64,000 nucleotides of DNA from Comamonadaceae bacterium UBA4962 (GCA_002397315.1 DHAE01000013.1:49569-113568), one strand, 5' to 3'. Positions 1 to 8,760 are shown, counted from the stretch's first letter. Program-made: numbers and translations. Notes: generated by a model not told the origin, from the sequence alone.

Positions 1-428
1 GCCGGCGAGATGTCGACGCGTCCGGCCTCGATCTTCGCGAGGTCGAGCAGGTCGTCCACCATCTCGGAGAACTCCATGGCGGTGGCCTGGATGAAGCCCA
101 CCTGGCGGGCCTGCTCCGGGTTCAGCGGGCCGTCCACATGGTCGGCGAGCAGGCGGGCGATGCTGCGGATCGAGCTGATCGGCGTGCGGAACTCGTGGCT
201 CATGTAGGCCAGGAACCGGCTCTTCATCTCCGTGGCGTTGCGCAACTGCTCGGCCTGGGCGTCCAGTTCCGAATAGAGGGCCACCACGCCGCGGTTGGTT
301 TCCTCGAGTTCGGCACGCAGCAGCTCCATTTCCTGCTGGCTGGCGGCGAGTGCGGCCTGCAATGCGGCGACGGTGGGGCTTTCGGCGCCGGCCCCTGTGT
401 CGGGCTGTGCGCCGTGCTGGGATGTCAT
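1..428 (-). CDS. Sensor histidine kinase, N-terminal part (runs off window)
   Basis: The reading frame opens with ATG at 428 and continues without a stop past position 1. The first ~60 residues are rich in Glu, Gln, Leu and Ala and look like a coiled coil. A HisKA domain follows, with the H-box MSHEFRTPISSIRSIARLL carrying the phospho-accepting His. No membrane segment is seen before the H-box, so this is probably a cytosolic kinase. It is the last visible gene of the rsbRST operon, 37 bp after the RsbT-SpoIIE fusion. By known stressosome clusters it is probably the output or input two-component partner. Whether it carries receiver domains cannot be seen. Confidence 0.85.
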   Translation of the reverse strand, partial: MTSQHGAQPDTGAGAESPTVAALQAALAASQQEMELLRAELEETNRGVVALYSELDAQAEQLRNATEMKSRFLAYMSHEFRTPISSIRSIARLLADHVDGPLNPEQARQVGFIQATAMEFSEMVDDLLDLAKIEAGRVDISP

Positions 429-465
429 CGTGCGATTCCTCGGATTGTCAGCGTGTGTGGTGGGT

Positions 466-1545
466 TCAAACGTTCCGCTGCACCACCACGATGGTGGCAT
501 CGTCGCGGGGGCGGTGGTGGTCGCGCAGCAGCACGGCCGCCAGCAGGGTCGGGTCCCGGCCGAGCAACGCATGGACCGACCGGGGATGCCAGCGTCCCTC
601 GATGCCGTCGGTATGGACGATCGCGAGCGCATGGTCCGGCGCCAGCGTGGTTGCCTCCTGTGTCCTGCGGATGTGCAGCCCTACCGTGCCGTGCTGCGCG
701 GGCACCGACCGGTCGGCCACGCCGGAGACGAGCCGCGCCGCCACGTTGCCGATGCTGACGCTCTGCACCGCAGCGGTGGCCGCCTCCCAGCGCAGAATGC
801 AGACGGCCGCGCCGCGCAGGCCCAGCAGCGCGCGGTGGGCGCGCTCCGCCATGCCGCCCAATTCACTGAAGGGGGCCTGGGCGAAAACTTCCAGCGCCGC
901 TTCCGATGCACGTGCCGCTTCCGGCCCATGCCCGAGCCCGTCGGCCACGCACAGGGCCACGTGCTCGCCGTGGATGGCGGCGGCCCAGGCGTCCCCGCAG
1001 GCGGTCTCGCCGCGCAATGGCAGGCGGATGGCGCCCACGCGCACGCAGGCCCGGGTCGCATTGCCAGGCGGGGCCGCGGGATCCGCCGCGGCGAATCCTT
1101 CGTCTTCGTCGAGCGGTCGCTCCACCACCCGCGCCACGCAGACCGTGCCTTCGGGCGTGGAGTGGAGGTCGAATTCGTCGGACAGGCGCCGCACCGCGCC
1201 CAGGCCCGTGCCCGGGGATCCGCCGGTGGAGTAGCCGTCCTGCATCACCATCCGCAGGTCCGCGATGCCCGGGCCGTTGTCGATCACGACCACCTCCACG
1301 GCATGCCGTCCGGGAATGGCTGCGATCAGGAGGCGTCCGCCGCGCGCGTGGCGGTGCAGGTTGGTGGCCAGTTCGGTCACGACCAGCGACAGCCGCCCCG
1401 CATCGGTGGCGTTCCAGCCCAGCCGCGCGCTTTCGTGCGCGGCGAAGCGCCGGGCCTCGCCCACACGGCTCGCGTCGTCGATGGGAAAGGCCGTGTGCGT
1501 CCAGCCGTGCAGGACTTCGGCGCGGGCGTGCTCCATCACTTCCAT
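466..1545 (-). CDS. RsbT-like anti-sigma kinase fused to SpoIIE/PP2C phosphatase
   Basis: This 359-residue protein has two domains. Residues ~20-140 are a GHKL (HATPase_c) kinase of the RsbW/RsbT type, with the N-box ELATNLHRHA and G-boxes DNGPGIAD and GTGLGAVRR. Residues ~165-357 are a SpoIIE-type PP2C phosphatase with ADGLGHG, HTDGIEG and DDATIVVV metal-binding motifs. It starts 10 nt inside the end of rsbT, so translation is probably coupled. In Bacillus the separate RsbX phosphatase resets the stressosome; here a kinase and a phosphatase are joined in one chain. I infer that it tunes phosphorylation of RsbR/RsbS or of a downstream STAS protein. Confidence 0.88.
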   Translation of the reverse strand: MEVMEHARAEVLHGWTHTAFPIDDASRVGEARRFAAHESARLGWNATDAGRLSLVVTELATNLHRHARGGRLLIAAIPGRHAVEVVVIDNGPGIADLRMVMQDGYSTGGSPGTGLGAVRRLSDEFDLHSTPEGTVCVARVVERPLDEDEGFAAADPAAPPGNATRACVRVGAIRLPLRGETACGDAWAAAIHGEHVALCVADGLGHGPEAARASEAALEVFAQAPFSELGGMAERAHRALLGLRGAAVCILRWEAATAAVQSVSIGNVAARLVSGVADRSVPAQHGTVGLHIRRTQEATTLAPDHALAIVHTDGIEGRWHPRSVHALLGRDPTLLAAVLLRDHHRPRDDATIVVVQRNV

Positions 1546-1940
1546 TTCGTGATGGTGACGCAGGTGCCCTGGCCGGGCGCCGAACGGATGTCGAACTCGT
1601 TGACGAGACGCCGGCTGCCCGGCAGGCCCAGGCCCATGCCGCCGCCGGAGGTCCAGCCGTCCGTCAGCGCCAACTGCATGTCGGCGATGCCGGGGCCCTC
1701 GTCCTCGAAGGCCATCCGCAGGCCGGACCGGCCGTGCTGGTCAAGTACTTCCCAGCGCATGCGGCCACCGCCGCCGTGCACCAGGGTGTTGCGCGAGAGC
1801 TCGCTGGCCGCCGTGATGACCTTGGTCTGGTCCACCAGCGAGAAACGCAGGCCCGCGCAGAGGGCGCGCACCGTCTGGCGGCAGGCGACGATGTGCTGCT
1901 CGGATTCGATGGGCAGGGTGCCCGTGGGATCAACGGCCAA
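1536..1940 (-). CDS. rsbT: RsbT serine/threonine kinase of the stressosome
   Basis: This is a GHKL kinase of about 134 residues that closely resembles Bacillus RsbT (133 aa). The N-box is in ITAASELSRNTLVHG and the G-boxes are EDEGPGIAD and GMGLGLPGSRRL. I chose the TTG at 1940 as start: it overlaps the rsbS stop by 11 nt and gives the normal family length. The frame stays open to an upstream ATG at 2012, but that would add 24 residues atypical for the family. The known role is to phosphorylate RsbR and RsbS in the stressosome and then to be released to act on an output protein. Confidence 0.87.
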   Translation of the reverse strand: MAVDPTGTLPIESEQHIVACRQTVRALCAGLRFSLVDQTKVITAASELSRNTLVHGGGGRMRWEVLDQHGRSGLRMAFEDEGPGIADMQLALTDGWTSGGGMGLGLPGSRRLVNEFDIRSAPGQGTCVTITKWK

Positions 1941-2304
1941 GAGGGGCCTCCTCGCGGATGCGGCGCAGCAAATCCATGCCGCGCTCCACGTTGAGCGCGG
2001 TGCGCACGCCATCCAGCGAGAGGCCCAGTTCCACGAGCGTGATGGCGACGGCGGGCTGCATGCCGACCACCACCGTATGGGCGGAAAGGATGCGCGCGAT
2101 GCCCGAGATGCTGCTGAGCATCCGGCCGACGAACGAATCCACGATCTCCAGGCCGGAGATGTCGATCATCACACCCGTGGCACCGGTGTCGGCGATGCGG
2201 GCGGCGAGGTCTTCCTGCAGGGCGAGGGCGGTGCGGTCCTGCATGTCCACCTGGATGGTGACCAGCAGGGTGTCGCCCATGCGCAGGATCGGTATGCGTT
2301 CCAT
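1930..2304 (-). CDS. rsbS: RsbS stressosome scaffold, STAS domain
   Basis: This 124-residue protein is a single STAS domain. The conserved phospho-acceptor serine lies in DISGLEIVDSFVGR (Ser57, equivalent to Ser59 of Bacillus RsbS). RsbS co-assembles with RsbR into the stressosome core and sequesters RsbT until phosphorylated. The gene lies 18 bp after rsbR and overlaps rsbT, the usual R-S-T order. Confidence 0.92.
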   Translation of the reverse strand: MERIPILRMGDTLLVTIQVDMQDRTALALQEDLAARIADTGATGVMIDISGLEIVDSFVGRMLSSISGIARILSAHTVVVGMQPAVAITLVELGLSLDGVRTALNVERGMDLLRRIREEAPLGR

Positions 2305-2322
2305 GGAGTGCGTCCTTCCTGC

Positions 2323-3171
2323 TCAGGCCTGGACGCGGCCGATGCGCCAGCCGGTCTTCTGCAGAGCGAGCGCGAGGGCGTCTGCGAGCGTGGCGCGCGT
2401 GTGGATGCCCTGCAGGTCGATGCCCAGGTGCACGATGGTCTGCGCGATCTGCGGGCGGATGCCGCTCACGATGCAGTCCGCGCCCATGAGCCGGATCGCA
2501 GCGACGGTCTTGAGCAGATGCTGCGCCACCAGCGTGTCCACGGTGGGCACGCCGGTGATGTCGATGATGGCGATCTCGGATTCGGTGTCGACGATGCGCT
2601 GCAGCAGCGTCTCCATCACCACCTGCGTGCGGTTGCTGTCGAGGGTGCCGATCATGGGCACCGCCAACACGCCGTCCCAGAGCTTGATGACCGGCGTGGA
2701 CAGTTCCAGCAGTTCTTCCTGCTGGCGGCGGATGATGTCCTCACGCGCGAGCTGGAAGGTGTTGACCGTGTGCTGGGCCAGGCGGTCCACCAGCTCGGTC
2801 GCGCTCCAGAGGTCCGACCGCAGGGCGTCTGCATCGCCGATGGTCTGCAGCTGGGTGAACAGCGCCTTCTTCAGCGCCAGCACGAACACGCTGGTGTCTC
2901 CGGCCGTCTCGCCGCGCGCCGCGCGGGAGCGGGAGAGCGATTCCAGCACACCGTTGAGCGTGTGCCAGGCGCTGCCCGGCTGCGGCGTGCCGCGGGGAGG
3001 CGGCGCACTGTGCAAGGCGGCGCGCAGTGCCTGCAGCAGCTCGCGCGCATCGGAGGCGGAATTGGCTGCCGGAACGTTTCCGCCCCTGGCGGCCTCGGCC
3101 AGCCATTCTTGGATGAGGGGGTCTTCCTTGGTGTCCAGGATGGCAAGGAGGGCCTCGTACTGCTGAGTCAT
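2323..3171 (-). CDS. rsbR: RsbR-like stressosome sensor with C-terminal STAS domain
   Basis: This 282-residue protein has a variable, mostly helical N-terminal half (residues ~1-150) that should carry the sensory function. I do not recognise a named sensor fold there. A STAS domain (residues ~155-275) contains DITGVPTVDT and GIRPQIAQT, the two segments holding the Thr residues phosphorylated by RsbT in Bacillus RsbR. ATG at 3171 is chosen because the longer upstream frame is low-complexity and unlike the family. It is the first gene of the minus-strand rsb operon. A TAGAAT -10-like hexamer lies on the minus strand at 3209-3214. Confidence 0.88.
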   Translation of the reverse strand: MTQQYEALLAILDTKEDPLIQEWLAEAARGGNVPAANSASDARELLQALRAALHSAPPPRGTPQPGSAWHTLNGVLESLSRSRAARGETAGDTSVFVLALKKALFTQLQTIGDADALRSDLWSATELVDRLAQHTVNTFQLAREDIIRRQQEELLELSTPVIKLWDGVLAVPMIGTLDSNRTQVVMETLLQRIVDTESEIAIIDITGVPTVDTLVAQHLLKTVAAIRLMGADCIVSGIRPQIAQTIVHLGIDLQGIHTRATLADALALALQKTGWRIGRVQA

Positions 3172-3615
3172 GGCCGGGGGCGCTTTCGTTGTGTTTCGGA
3201 TACTGCAAATTCTACGGCGCGGCCCCTGCCCGGCGATGGTGCGCGTGGCCCTTTCGCGGTGCATTCCGACGTGCGATGAGGGCGCTCGCGACAAGGGGGC
3301 GAGGCCCGCGCCGACACCGCGACTGCATCGCCGACGAGCGCCCCGGCAACCGTGCGGCGCATTGTGGGGCACCGCGCGACACCTTGGAGTGCCGCAGGGT
3401 ATTCGCCCGCTGCCCCGCCACGCCCGCGCGGGCTGGTCCCGTTCTTGCATGGCGGGTGCAGGCGCGCTGCGGGTGTCTGGGTGTTTACCCTGTATAGACA
3501 GCCTGGCCGCGGGACAAGAATGGGCGGGCCCGCTGCGGCGTCCGGACAGGCGTTCCGGCGGCGGCGCGGCGCGCTTTGGCTTGGGACGATGCATTCATTT
3601 TCGAGGAGCTGGACG
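3172..3615. other. Divergent intergenic region between the rsb and hut-transporter operons
   Basis: About 440 bp without a convincing gene. It must hold the rsb promoter reading left (TAGAAT on the minus strand, 3209-3214, no clear -35) and the promoter of the ABC operon reading right. The only clear site is the HutC-like dyad near 3490. Open frames here have no recognisable domain. Confidence 0.6.
3490..3501. promoter_or_regulatory. Putative HutC operator upstream of the first hut-locus ABC importer
   Basis: CTGTATAGACAG is a near-palindrome that differs by one base from the TGTATATACA core found twice before hutH. It lies ~115 bp upstream of the substrate-binding protein gene. Placement inside a hut locus that encodes HutC supports HutC control of the importer and of hutC itself, which follows in the same operon. 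The assignment is inferred. Confidence 0.6.
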
Positions 3616-4581
3616 ATGGCTGGAACGATGGCGGGCAAGGTGTCGCGGATCGCGGCGGTGGTGGGGCTGGCGGGCCTGGCGCTCGGGGCGCAGGCGCAGG
3701 AGACGAAGCTGGCATTGGGCATGTCGGGCTGGACGGGCTTCGCGCCCCTCACGCTCGCGGACAAGGCAGGCATCTTCAAGAAGAACGGGCTGGACGTGGA
3801 ACTCAAGATGATTCCGCAGAAGGACCGCCACCTGGCGCTGGCATCCAAGGCCATCCAGTGCGCGGCGACCACGGTGGAAACGCACGTGGCCTGGAACACG
3901 AACGGCGTGCCGATCGTGCAGATCTTCCAGATGGACAAGTCGTACGGCGCCGACGGGATCGCGGTGCGCAACGACGTGAAGGGCTTCGCCGACCTGAAGG
4001 GCAAGACCGTCGCCGTGAGCGCACCGGGCACCGCGCCGTACTTCGGCCTGGCCTGGATGCTGTCGAAGAACGGCATGACGCTCAAGGACGTGAAGACCGT
4101 GTCGCTCGAGCCGCAGCCGGCCGCGCAGGCCTTCGTGTCGGGCCAGAACGATGCTGCGATGACGTACGAGCCGTACCTTTCGACGATCCGCGCCAATCCG
4201 CAGGCGGGCAAGATCCTCGCCACCACCATCGACTACCCGATGGTGATGGACACCGTCGGCTGCGCGCCCGAGTGGCTCAAGGCGAACCCGAAGGCCGCGC
4301 AGGCGCTCACGCAGTCGTACTTCGACGCGCTGGAGATGATCAAGGCCGACCCGGCCAAGGCCAACGAGATCATGGGCGCCGCCGTCAAGCAGACGGGCGA
4401 GGCGTTCGCCAAATCGTCGGCCTACCTGCGCTGGCAGGACAAGGCCGCCAACCAGAAGTTCTTCGCGGGCGAGCTGCAGCAGTTCATGAAGGATGCCGGC
4501 GCGATCCTGCTGGAGGCGGGCGTGGTGCGCAAGCAGCCGGAGAACTTCAACGCCATGTTCGACGACAGCTTCATCAAGTGA
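3616..4581 (+). CDS. ABC transporter substrate-binding protein, NMT1/SsuA type
   Basis: This periplasmic solute-binding protein of about 321 residues has a clear Sec signal peptide (MAGTMAGKVSRIAAVVGLAG, cleavage after AQA). The mature part has the NMT1/taurine-type fold, with GMSGWTGFAPLTLADKAGIFKKNGL near the start. ATG at 3616 is preferred because GAGGAG stands 7 nt upstream; an in-frame ATG at 3589 lacks this. It is followed by a permease and an ATPase and then hutC, so I infer import of histidine, urocanate or a related compound. The ligand cannot be read from sequence. Confidence 0.85.
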   Translation: MAGTMAGKVSRIAAVVGLAGLALGAQAQETKLALGMSGWTGFAPLTLADKAGIFKKNGLDVELKMIPQKDRHLALASKAIQCAATTVETHVAWNTNGVPIVQIFQMDKSYGADGIAVRNDVKGFADLKGKTVAVSAPGTAPYFGLAWMLSKNGMTLKDVKTVSLEPQPAAQAFVSGQNDAAMTYEPYLSTIRANPQAGKILATTIDYPMVMDTVGCAPEWLKANPKAAQALTQSYFDALEMIKADPAKANEIMGAAVKQTGEAFAKSSAYLRWQDKAANQKFFAGELQQFMKDAGAILLEAGVVRKQPENFNAMFDDSFIK

Positions 4582-4626
4582 TGCGTCCGCCGCCACTGCC
4601 CACGTTTCCGTCAGGAGAGCCTTGCG

Positions 4627-5496
4627 ATGAGCCGAGTGATGGGCGCCATGCCTGCTGATTCCCAACCCGGCGCGCCGGGCGCACCGGCACCCGCGGCCGT
4701 GCCTGCCGTGACGCGCCGCCGCCTGCGCCCGCTGGAGCCGGTGGCCCCGCGCACGCGCTGGCTGCTGGGCGCCGCCTTCTTCGCGCTCTTCGTGGCCGTG
4801 TGGTCGGTGGCCACGCTCGGCGGCTACGTGTCGCCCACCTTCCTGGCCAGCCCGATCACCATGGTGCAGGAGGGCTGGCTGCTGTTCACGCAGTTCGGCT
4901 TCCTGCACGACATCGGCATGACGGTGTGGCGCGTGCTGGGCGGCTTCTTCCTGGCCGCGCTGGTGGCCGTGCCCCTGGGCATCTGCATGGGGGCGCACAA
5001 GGGGGTGGAGGCGTTCCTGGAGCCCTTCGTCTCCTTCTGCCGCTACCTGCCCGCATCGGCCTTCATCCCGCTGCTCATCCTCTGGGCGGGCCTGGGCGAA
5101 CTGCAGAAGCTGCTGGTGATCTTCATCGGCTCGGTGTTCCAGATCATCCTGATGGTCGCCGTCACCGTGGGCAGCGCGCGCAAGGACCTGGTCGAGGCCG
5201 CCTACACGCTGGGCGCCACGCCCACGGGCATCGTGCGCCGCGTGCTGATTCCCGGCGCCGCGCCCCACATCGCCGAGACGCTGCGGCTGGTGCTGGGCTG
5301 GGCCTGGACCTACGTGATCGTCGCCGAGCTGATCGGCTCGTCCTCCGGCATCGGCCACATGATCACCGACAGCCAGGCGCTGCTCAACACCGGGCAGATC
5401 ATCTTCGGCATCATCGTGATCGGGATCATCGGCCTGGTGTCGGACTTTCTTTTCAAGGCGGTCAACCGCCGCCTCTTCGCCTGGAGCGTCATCTGA
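4627..5496 (+). CDS. ABC transporter permease, SsuC/TauC type
   Basis: This 289-residue inner-membrane protein has a Pro/Ala-rich cytosolic N-terminus of ~45 residues and about six membrane helices. The EAA loop (EAAYTLGATPTGIVRRVLIPGA) typical of binding-protein-dependent permeases is present. AGGAG lies 10 nt before the ATG. Its stop codon shares one base with the start of the ATPase gene. It forms the membrane channel for the preceding binding protein. Confidence 0.88.
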   Translation: MSRVMGAMPADSQPGAPGAPAPAAVPAVTRRRLRPLEPVAPRTRWLLGAAFFALFVAVWSVATLGGYVSPTFLASPITMVQEGWLLFTQFGFLHDIGMTVWRVLGGFFLAALVAVPLGICMGAHKGVEAFLEPFVSFCRYLPASAFIPLLILWAGLGELQKLLVIFIGSVFQIILMVAVTVGSARKDLVEAAYTLGATPTGIVRRVLIPGAAPHIAETLRLVLGWAWTYVIVAELIGSSSGIGHMITDSQALLNTGQIIFGIIVIGIIGLVSDFLFKAVNRRLFAWSVI

Positions 5497-6275
5497 TGAG
5501 CGAGCTGTCCATACAGGGTGTCTCGCGCACCTTCACCTCGGCCAAGGGCCCGGCCACGCAGGCGCTGCTGCCGGTGGATTTCCACGTGGCCGACAACGAT
5601 TTCGTCACCATCTTGGGCCCTTCCGGCTGCGGCAAGTCGACCATGCTGCGCATCGTGGCGGGGCTGGACCAGCCCACCGCCGGCCGCGTGCTGCTGGACG
5701 GCCAGCCGGTGACGGGGCCGGGCGCCGACCGCGGCATGGTGTTCCAGAGCTACACGCTGTTCCCGTGGCTCACCATCGAGCAGAACATCCGCTTCGGCCT
5801 GCGCGAGCGCGGCGTTGCCGATAGCGTGCAGAAGGAGCGGGCGGCGTATTTCATCGCCAAGGTGGGGCTGCGCGGCTTCGAGCAGCACTATCCCAAGCAG
5901 CTCTCGGGCGGCATGCAGCAGCGCACGGCCATCGCGCGCGCGCTCGCCAACGACCCGAAGATCCTGCTGATGGACGAGCCCTTCGGTGCGCTCGACAACC
6001 AGACCCGTGTGCTCATGCAGGAACTGCTGCTGGGCATCTGGGAGGCCGAGCGCAAGACGGTGATGTTCGTCACCCACGACATCGACGAGGCGATCTTCAT
6101 GGCCAACCGCGTGGCCGTGTTCAGCGCGCGGCCCGGGCGCATCAAGTCCGAGATCGCGGTCGACCTGCCGCACCCGCGGCACTACACCATCAAGACGTCG
6201 CCCGAATTCATGCAGCTCAAAGCGCGGCTGACCGAAGAGATTCGCGCCGAGTCCATGGCCGCCGAGGCGCACTGA
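5496..6275 (+). CDS. ABC transporter ATPase, SsuB/TauB type
   Basis: This 259-residue ATPase has Walker A GPSGCGKST, signature LSGGMQQR, Walker B ILLMDEPFGALD and the H-loop VTHDIDEA, so all catalytic elements are present. Its start overlaps the permease stop (TGATG), which indicates translational coupling. It energises the NMT1-type importer. hutC follows 43 bp later, probably in the same transcript. Confidence 0.9.
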   Translation: MSELSIQGVSRTFTSAKGPATQALLPVDFHVADNDFVTILGPSGCGKSTMLRIVAGLDQPTAGRVLLDGQPVTGPGADRGMVFQSYTLFPWLTIEQNIRFGLRERGVADSVQKERAAYFIAKVGLRGFEQHYPKQLSGGMQQRTAIARALANDPKILLMDEPFGALDNQTRVLMQELLLGIWEAERKTVMFVTHDIDEAIFMANRVAVFSARPGRIKSEIAVDLPHPRHYTIKTSPEFMQLKARLTEEIRAESMAAEAH

Positions 6276-6318
6276 TGGGAGGCCGGCGACTGCTCCCTGC
6301 GCTGATAGAGTCCCGCGC

Positions 6319-7101
6319 ATGACGACGACCGCCCGCAAGCGACACCCCCGACCTGCCGGCGTTCCGGCCGCTGCCGAACCGGCGCTCGCGCTCTACCAGC
6401 AGATCAAGGACCACATCGTCCGCCGCATCCAGGACGGCTCCTGGCGCGCTGGCGACCGGCTGCCGTCCGAGAGCGAGCTGGTGCAGCAGTTCGGCATGTC
6501 GCGCATGACGGTGAACCGCGCGCTGCGCGAGCTGTCGGAGCAGGGCCGCATCGTACGCGTGGCCGGCGTCGGCAGCTTCGTGGCCGAAGACAAGCCGCAG
6601 TCCACGCTGCTGCAGATCGCCAACCTGGCCAGCGAAATCCGCCAGCGCGGCCACGACTACCGCTGCGACGTACTGACGGTGGAGCGCATTTCCGCACCAC
6701 TGGACGTGGCCGCGGCGCTCGACCTGCGCACCGGCGAATCGGTCTTCCACGCGGTCTGCGTGCACCGCGAGGACGGCATGCCCGTGCAGCTGGAAGACCG
6801 CTACGTGAACCCGCGCGCGGTGCCGCAGTTCGGCGCGCAGGACTTCACGCGCATGCAGCCTTCCGAATACCTGGTGCGCAACGTGCCTTTCGACCAGCTG
6901 GAACACGTCGTCGATGCGGTGCTGCCCACGCATGAGCAGGCGCGGCTGCTGGACATGGCGGGCGGCGATCCGTGCCTGCTGCTCACGCGCCGCACCTGGT
7001 CGCGGGGCGTGCCGGTCACCTTGGTGCGCTGCCTGCACCCGGGCTCGCGCTACCGGCTGGGCAGCCGCATCCGGGCCGACGGCCATCCGCTGGTCGGCTG
7101 A
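6319..7101 (+). CDS. hutC: HutC, histidine utilisation repressor (GntR family)
   Basis: This 260-residue GntR/HutC-type regulator has a winged-helix N-terminus (residues ~25-90: LPSESELVQQFGMSRMTVNRALRELSEQGRI, written here in overlapping family form) and a UTRA effector domain (~100-245). HutC repressors bind TGTATA-type dyads and are released by urocanate. Matching dyads flank the gene downstream (7119, 7202) and upstream of its operon (3490). The ATG at 6319 has no Shine-Dalgarno but has GATAGAGT ending 7 nt before it, so a leaderless transcript is possible. Confidence 0.9.
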   Translation: MTTTARKRHPRPAGVPAAAEPALALYQQIKDHIVRRIQDGSWRAGDRLPSESELVQQFGMSRMTVNRALRELSEQGRIVRVAGVGSFVAEDKPQSTLLQIANLASEIRQRGHDYRCDVLTVERISAPLDVAAALDLRTGESVFHAVCVHREDGMPVQLEDRYVNPRAVPQFGAQDFTRMQPSEYLVRNVPFDQLEHVVDAVLPTHEQARLLDMAGGDPCLLLTRRTWSRGVPVTLVRCLHPGSRYRLGSRIRADGHPLVG

Positions 7102-7118
7102 TCCGGTCGGGGTCGGCC

Positions 7119-7128
7119 TGTATATACA
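7119..7128. promoter_or_regulatory. HutC operator 1 upstream of hutH
   Basis: TGTATATACA is a perfect 10-bp palindrome, 17 bp after the hutC stop and 94 bp before hutH. The same core recurs at 7202, with 83 bp between equivalent bases (about eight helical turns), a spacing that would suit cooperative binding or looping. Assignment to HutC rests on resemblance to known HutC sites and on gene context. Confidence 0.75.
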
Positions 7129-7201
7129 AGCTGACCGTTTCATGGTTCAATCCGCACCAGCAGCTGTGCACACCAGCCGGTGAATTTTTTGAAGATCAAC
7201 T

Positions 7202-7211
7202 TGTATATACA
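7202..7211. promoter_or_regulatory. HutC operator 2 immediately upstream of hutH
   Basis: This is a second perfect TGTATATACA palindrome, only 10 bp before the hutH ATG. A repressor bound here would block either the promoter or early elongation of the hutH-hutU transcript. AGGAAT follows as a weak ribosome-binding site. Confidence 0.75.
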
Positions 7212-7221
7212 GGAATAGTCC

Positions 7222-8760
7222 ATGAGCGCCATTCCCACCCTCGCACTGCATCCCGGCCAGGTCACGCTGGCCGAATTGCGCGCCATCGCCGCGGGCGGCA
7301 CGCGGCTGTCGCTGGATGCGTCCGCGCTGCCTGCCATGCAGGCCGCCCAGGCCACGGTGGACCGCATCGTGGAAGAAGACCAGGTGGTCTACGGCATCAA
7401 CACCGGCTTCGGCAAGCTCGCCAGCACCAAGATTGCGCACGATCGGCTGGCCGAGCTGCAGCGCAACCTCGTGCTCTCGCACAGCGTGGGCACCGGCGAT
7501 CCGTTGCCGGACGACGTGGTGCGCATGGTGCTGGCCACCAAGGCCGTCAGCCTGGCGCGCGGCCACTCGGGCGTGCGCCCGGCGCTGGTCGACGCGCTGC
7601 TGGCGCTGGCGAATGCCGACGTGCTGCCGGTGATTCCCGCCAAGGGCTCGGTGGGTGCTTCCGGCGATCTCGCACCGCTCGCGCACCTGGCCTGCGTGCT
7701 GATCGGGGAGGGCGCCGCCAAGGTGGACGGCAAGGTCGTCTCCGGCCGCGAGGCCATGGCCGCGATCGGGCTCGAGCCTTTCGTGCTCGGCCCGAAAGAG
7801 GGGCTGGCGTTGCTCAACGGCACGCAGGTTTCCACCGCGCTCGCACTGGCGGGCCTGTTCGCGGCCGAGAGCGTGTTCGCCGCCGGCCTGGTCGCGGGCT
7901 GCCTGACGCTGGAGGCGATCAAGGGCTCGGTCAAGCCGTTCGATGCGCGCATCCACGCAGCGCGCGGGCAGGCCGGGCAGATCGCCGTGGCCGCCGCCGT
8001 GCGCGCACTGCTGGAAGGCAGCGCCATCGACACCTCGCACCCGAATTGCGGCCGCGTGCAGGACCCGTACTCGATCCGCTGCGTGCCCCAGGTGATGGGG
8101 GCCTGCCTCGACAACCTGGCGCATGCCGCCCGCGTGCTGCGCATCGAGGCCAATGCCGCATCGGACAACCCGCTCGTGTTCACCGACACGGGCGAGGTGA
8201 TCTCCGGCGGCAACTTCCACGCCGAGCCCGTCGCCTTCGCAGCGGACATCATCGCGCTGGCGCTCGCCGAGATCGGCGCCATCTCCGAACGCCGCCTCGC
8301 GCTGCTGCTGGACACCGGCCTCTCGGGCCTGCCGGCCTTCCTGATCCGCGACAGCGGCGTCAACTCCGGCTTCATGATCGCGCAGGTGACGGCCGCGGCC
8401 CTCGCCGCCGAGAACCAGTGCCTGGCGCACCCGAGCAGCGTGACCAGCCTGCCCACCTCGGCCAACCAGGAGGACCACGTCTCCATGGCCACCTACGCCG
8501 CGCGGCGCCTGCTCGACATGGCGCGCAACACCGGCGTGATCGTCGGCATCGAGGCCATGGCCGCCGCGCAGGGCATGGAGTTCGACCGCAGCCTGAACAG
8601 CTCGCCGCTGATCGAGGCGCAGTTTGCCGCCGTGCGCACGCGCGTGGCCTTCCTCGAGCAGGACCGCTACCTCGCGCCCGACATCGAAGCCATGCGCCAG
8701 TGGGCGCAGCACGGCACCTGGCCGGAGGCACTCTCCGCCATCCTGCCCAGCTTCCAGTGA
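7222..8760 (+). CDS. hutH: Histidine ammonia-lyase
   Basis: This 512-residue enzyme is normal family length. It deaminates L-histidine to trans-urocanate. Residues Ala146-Ser147-Gly148, in KGSVGASGDLAPLAHL, cyclise to the MIO electrophile. Other conserved segments are YGINTGFGKL (~57-66), the NSxPL-type region EANAASDNPLVF, and the GNFHAEPVA loop. The gene is preceded by two HutC operators and is followed by hutU after 52 bp. Confidence 0.96.
   Translation: MSAIPTLALHPGQVTLAELRAIAAGGTRLSLDASALPAMQAAQATVDRIVEEDQVVYGINTGFGKLASTKIAHDRLAELQRNLVLSHSVGTGDPLPDDVVRMVLATKAVSLARGHSGVRPALVDALLALANADVLPVIPAKGSVGASGDLAPLAHLACVLIGEGAAKVDGKVVSGREAMAAIGLEPFVLGPKEGLALLNGTQVSTALALAGLFAAESVFAAGLVAGCLTLEAIKGSVKPFDARIHAARGQAGQIAVAAAVRALLEGSAIDTSHPNCGRVQDPYSIRCVPQVMGACLDNLAHAARVLRIEANAASDNPLVFTDTGEVISGGNFHAEPVAFAADIIALALAEIGAISERRLALLLDTGLSGLPAFLIRDSGVNSGFMIAQVTAAALAAENQCLAHPSSVTSLPTSANQEDHVSMATYAARRLLDMARNTGVIVGIEAMAAAQGMEFDRSLNSSPLIEAQFAAVRTRVAFLEQDRYLAPDIEAMRQWAQHGTWPEALSAILPSFQ

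Noticed and set aside
295..3279. Open frame of nearly 1000 codons on the plus strand across the rsb genes
   Set aside because: It is antisense to five well-recognised genes, has no known domain and is rich in Arg, Gly, His and Ala, as expected from high-GC shadow frames.
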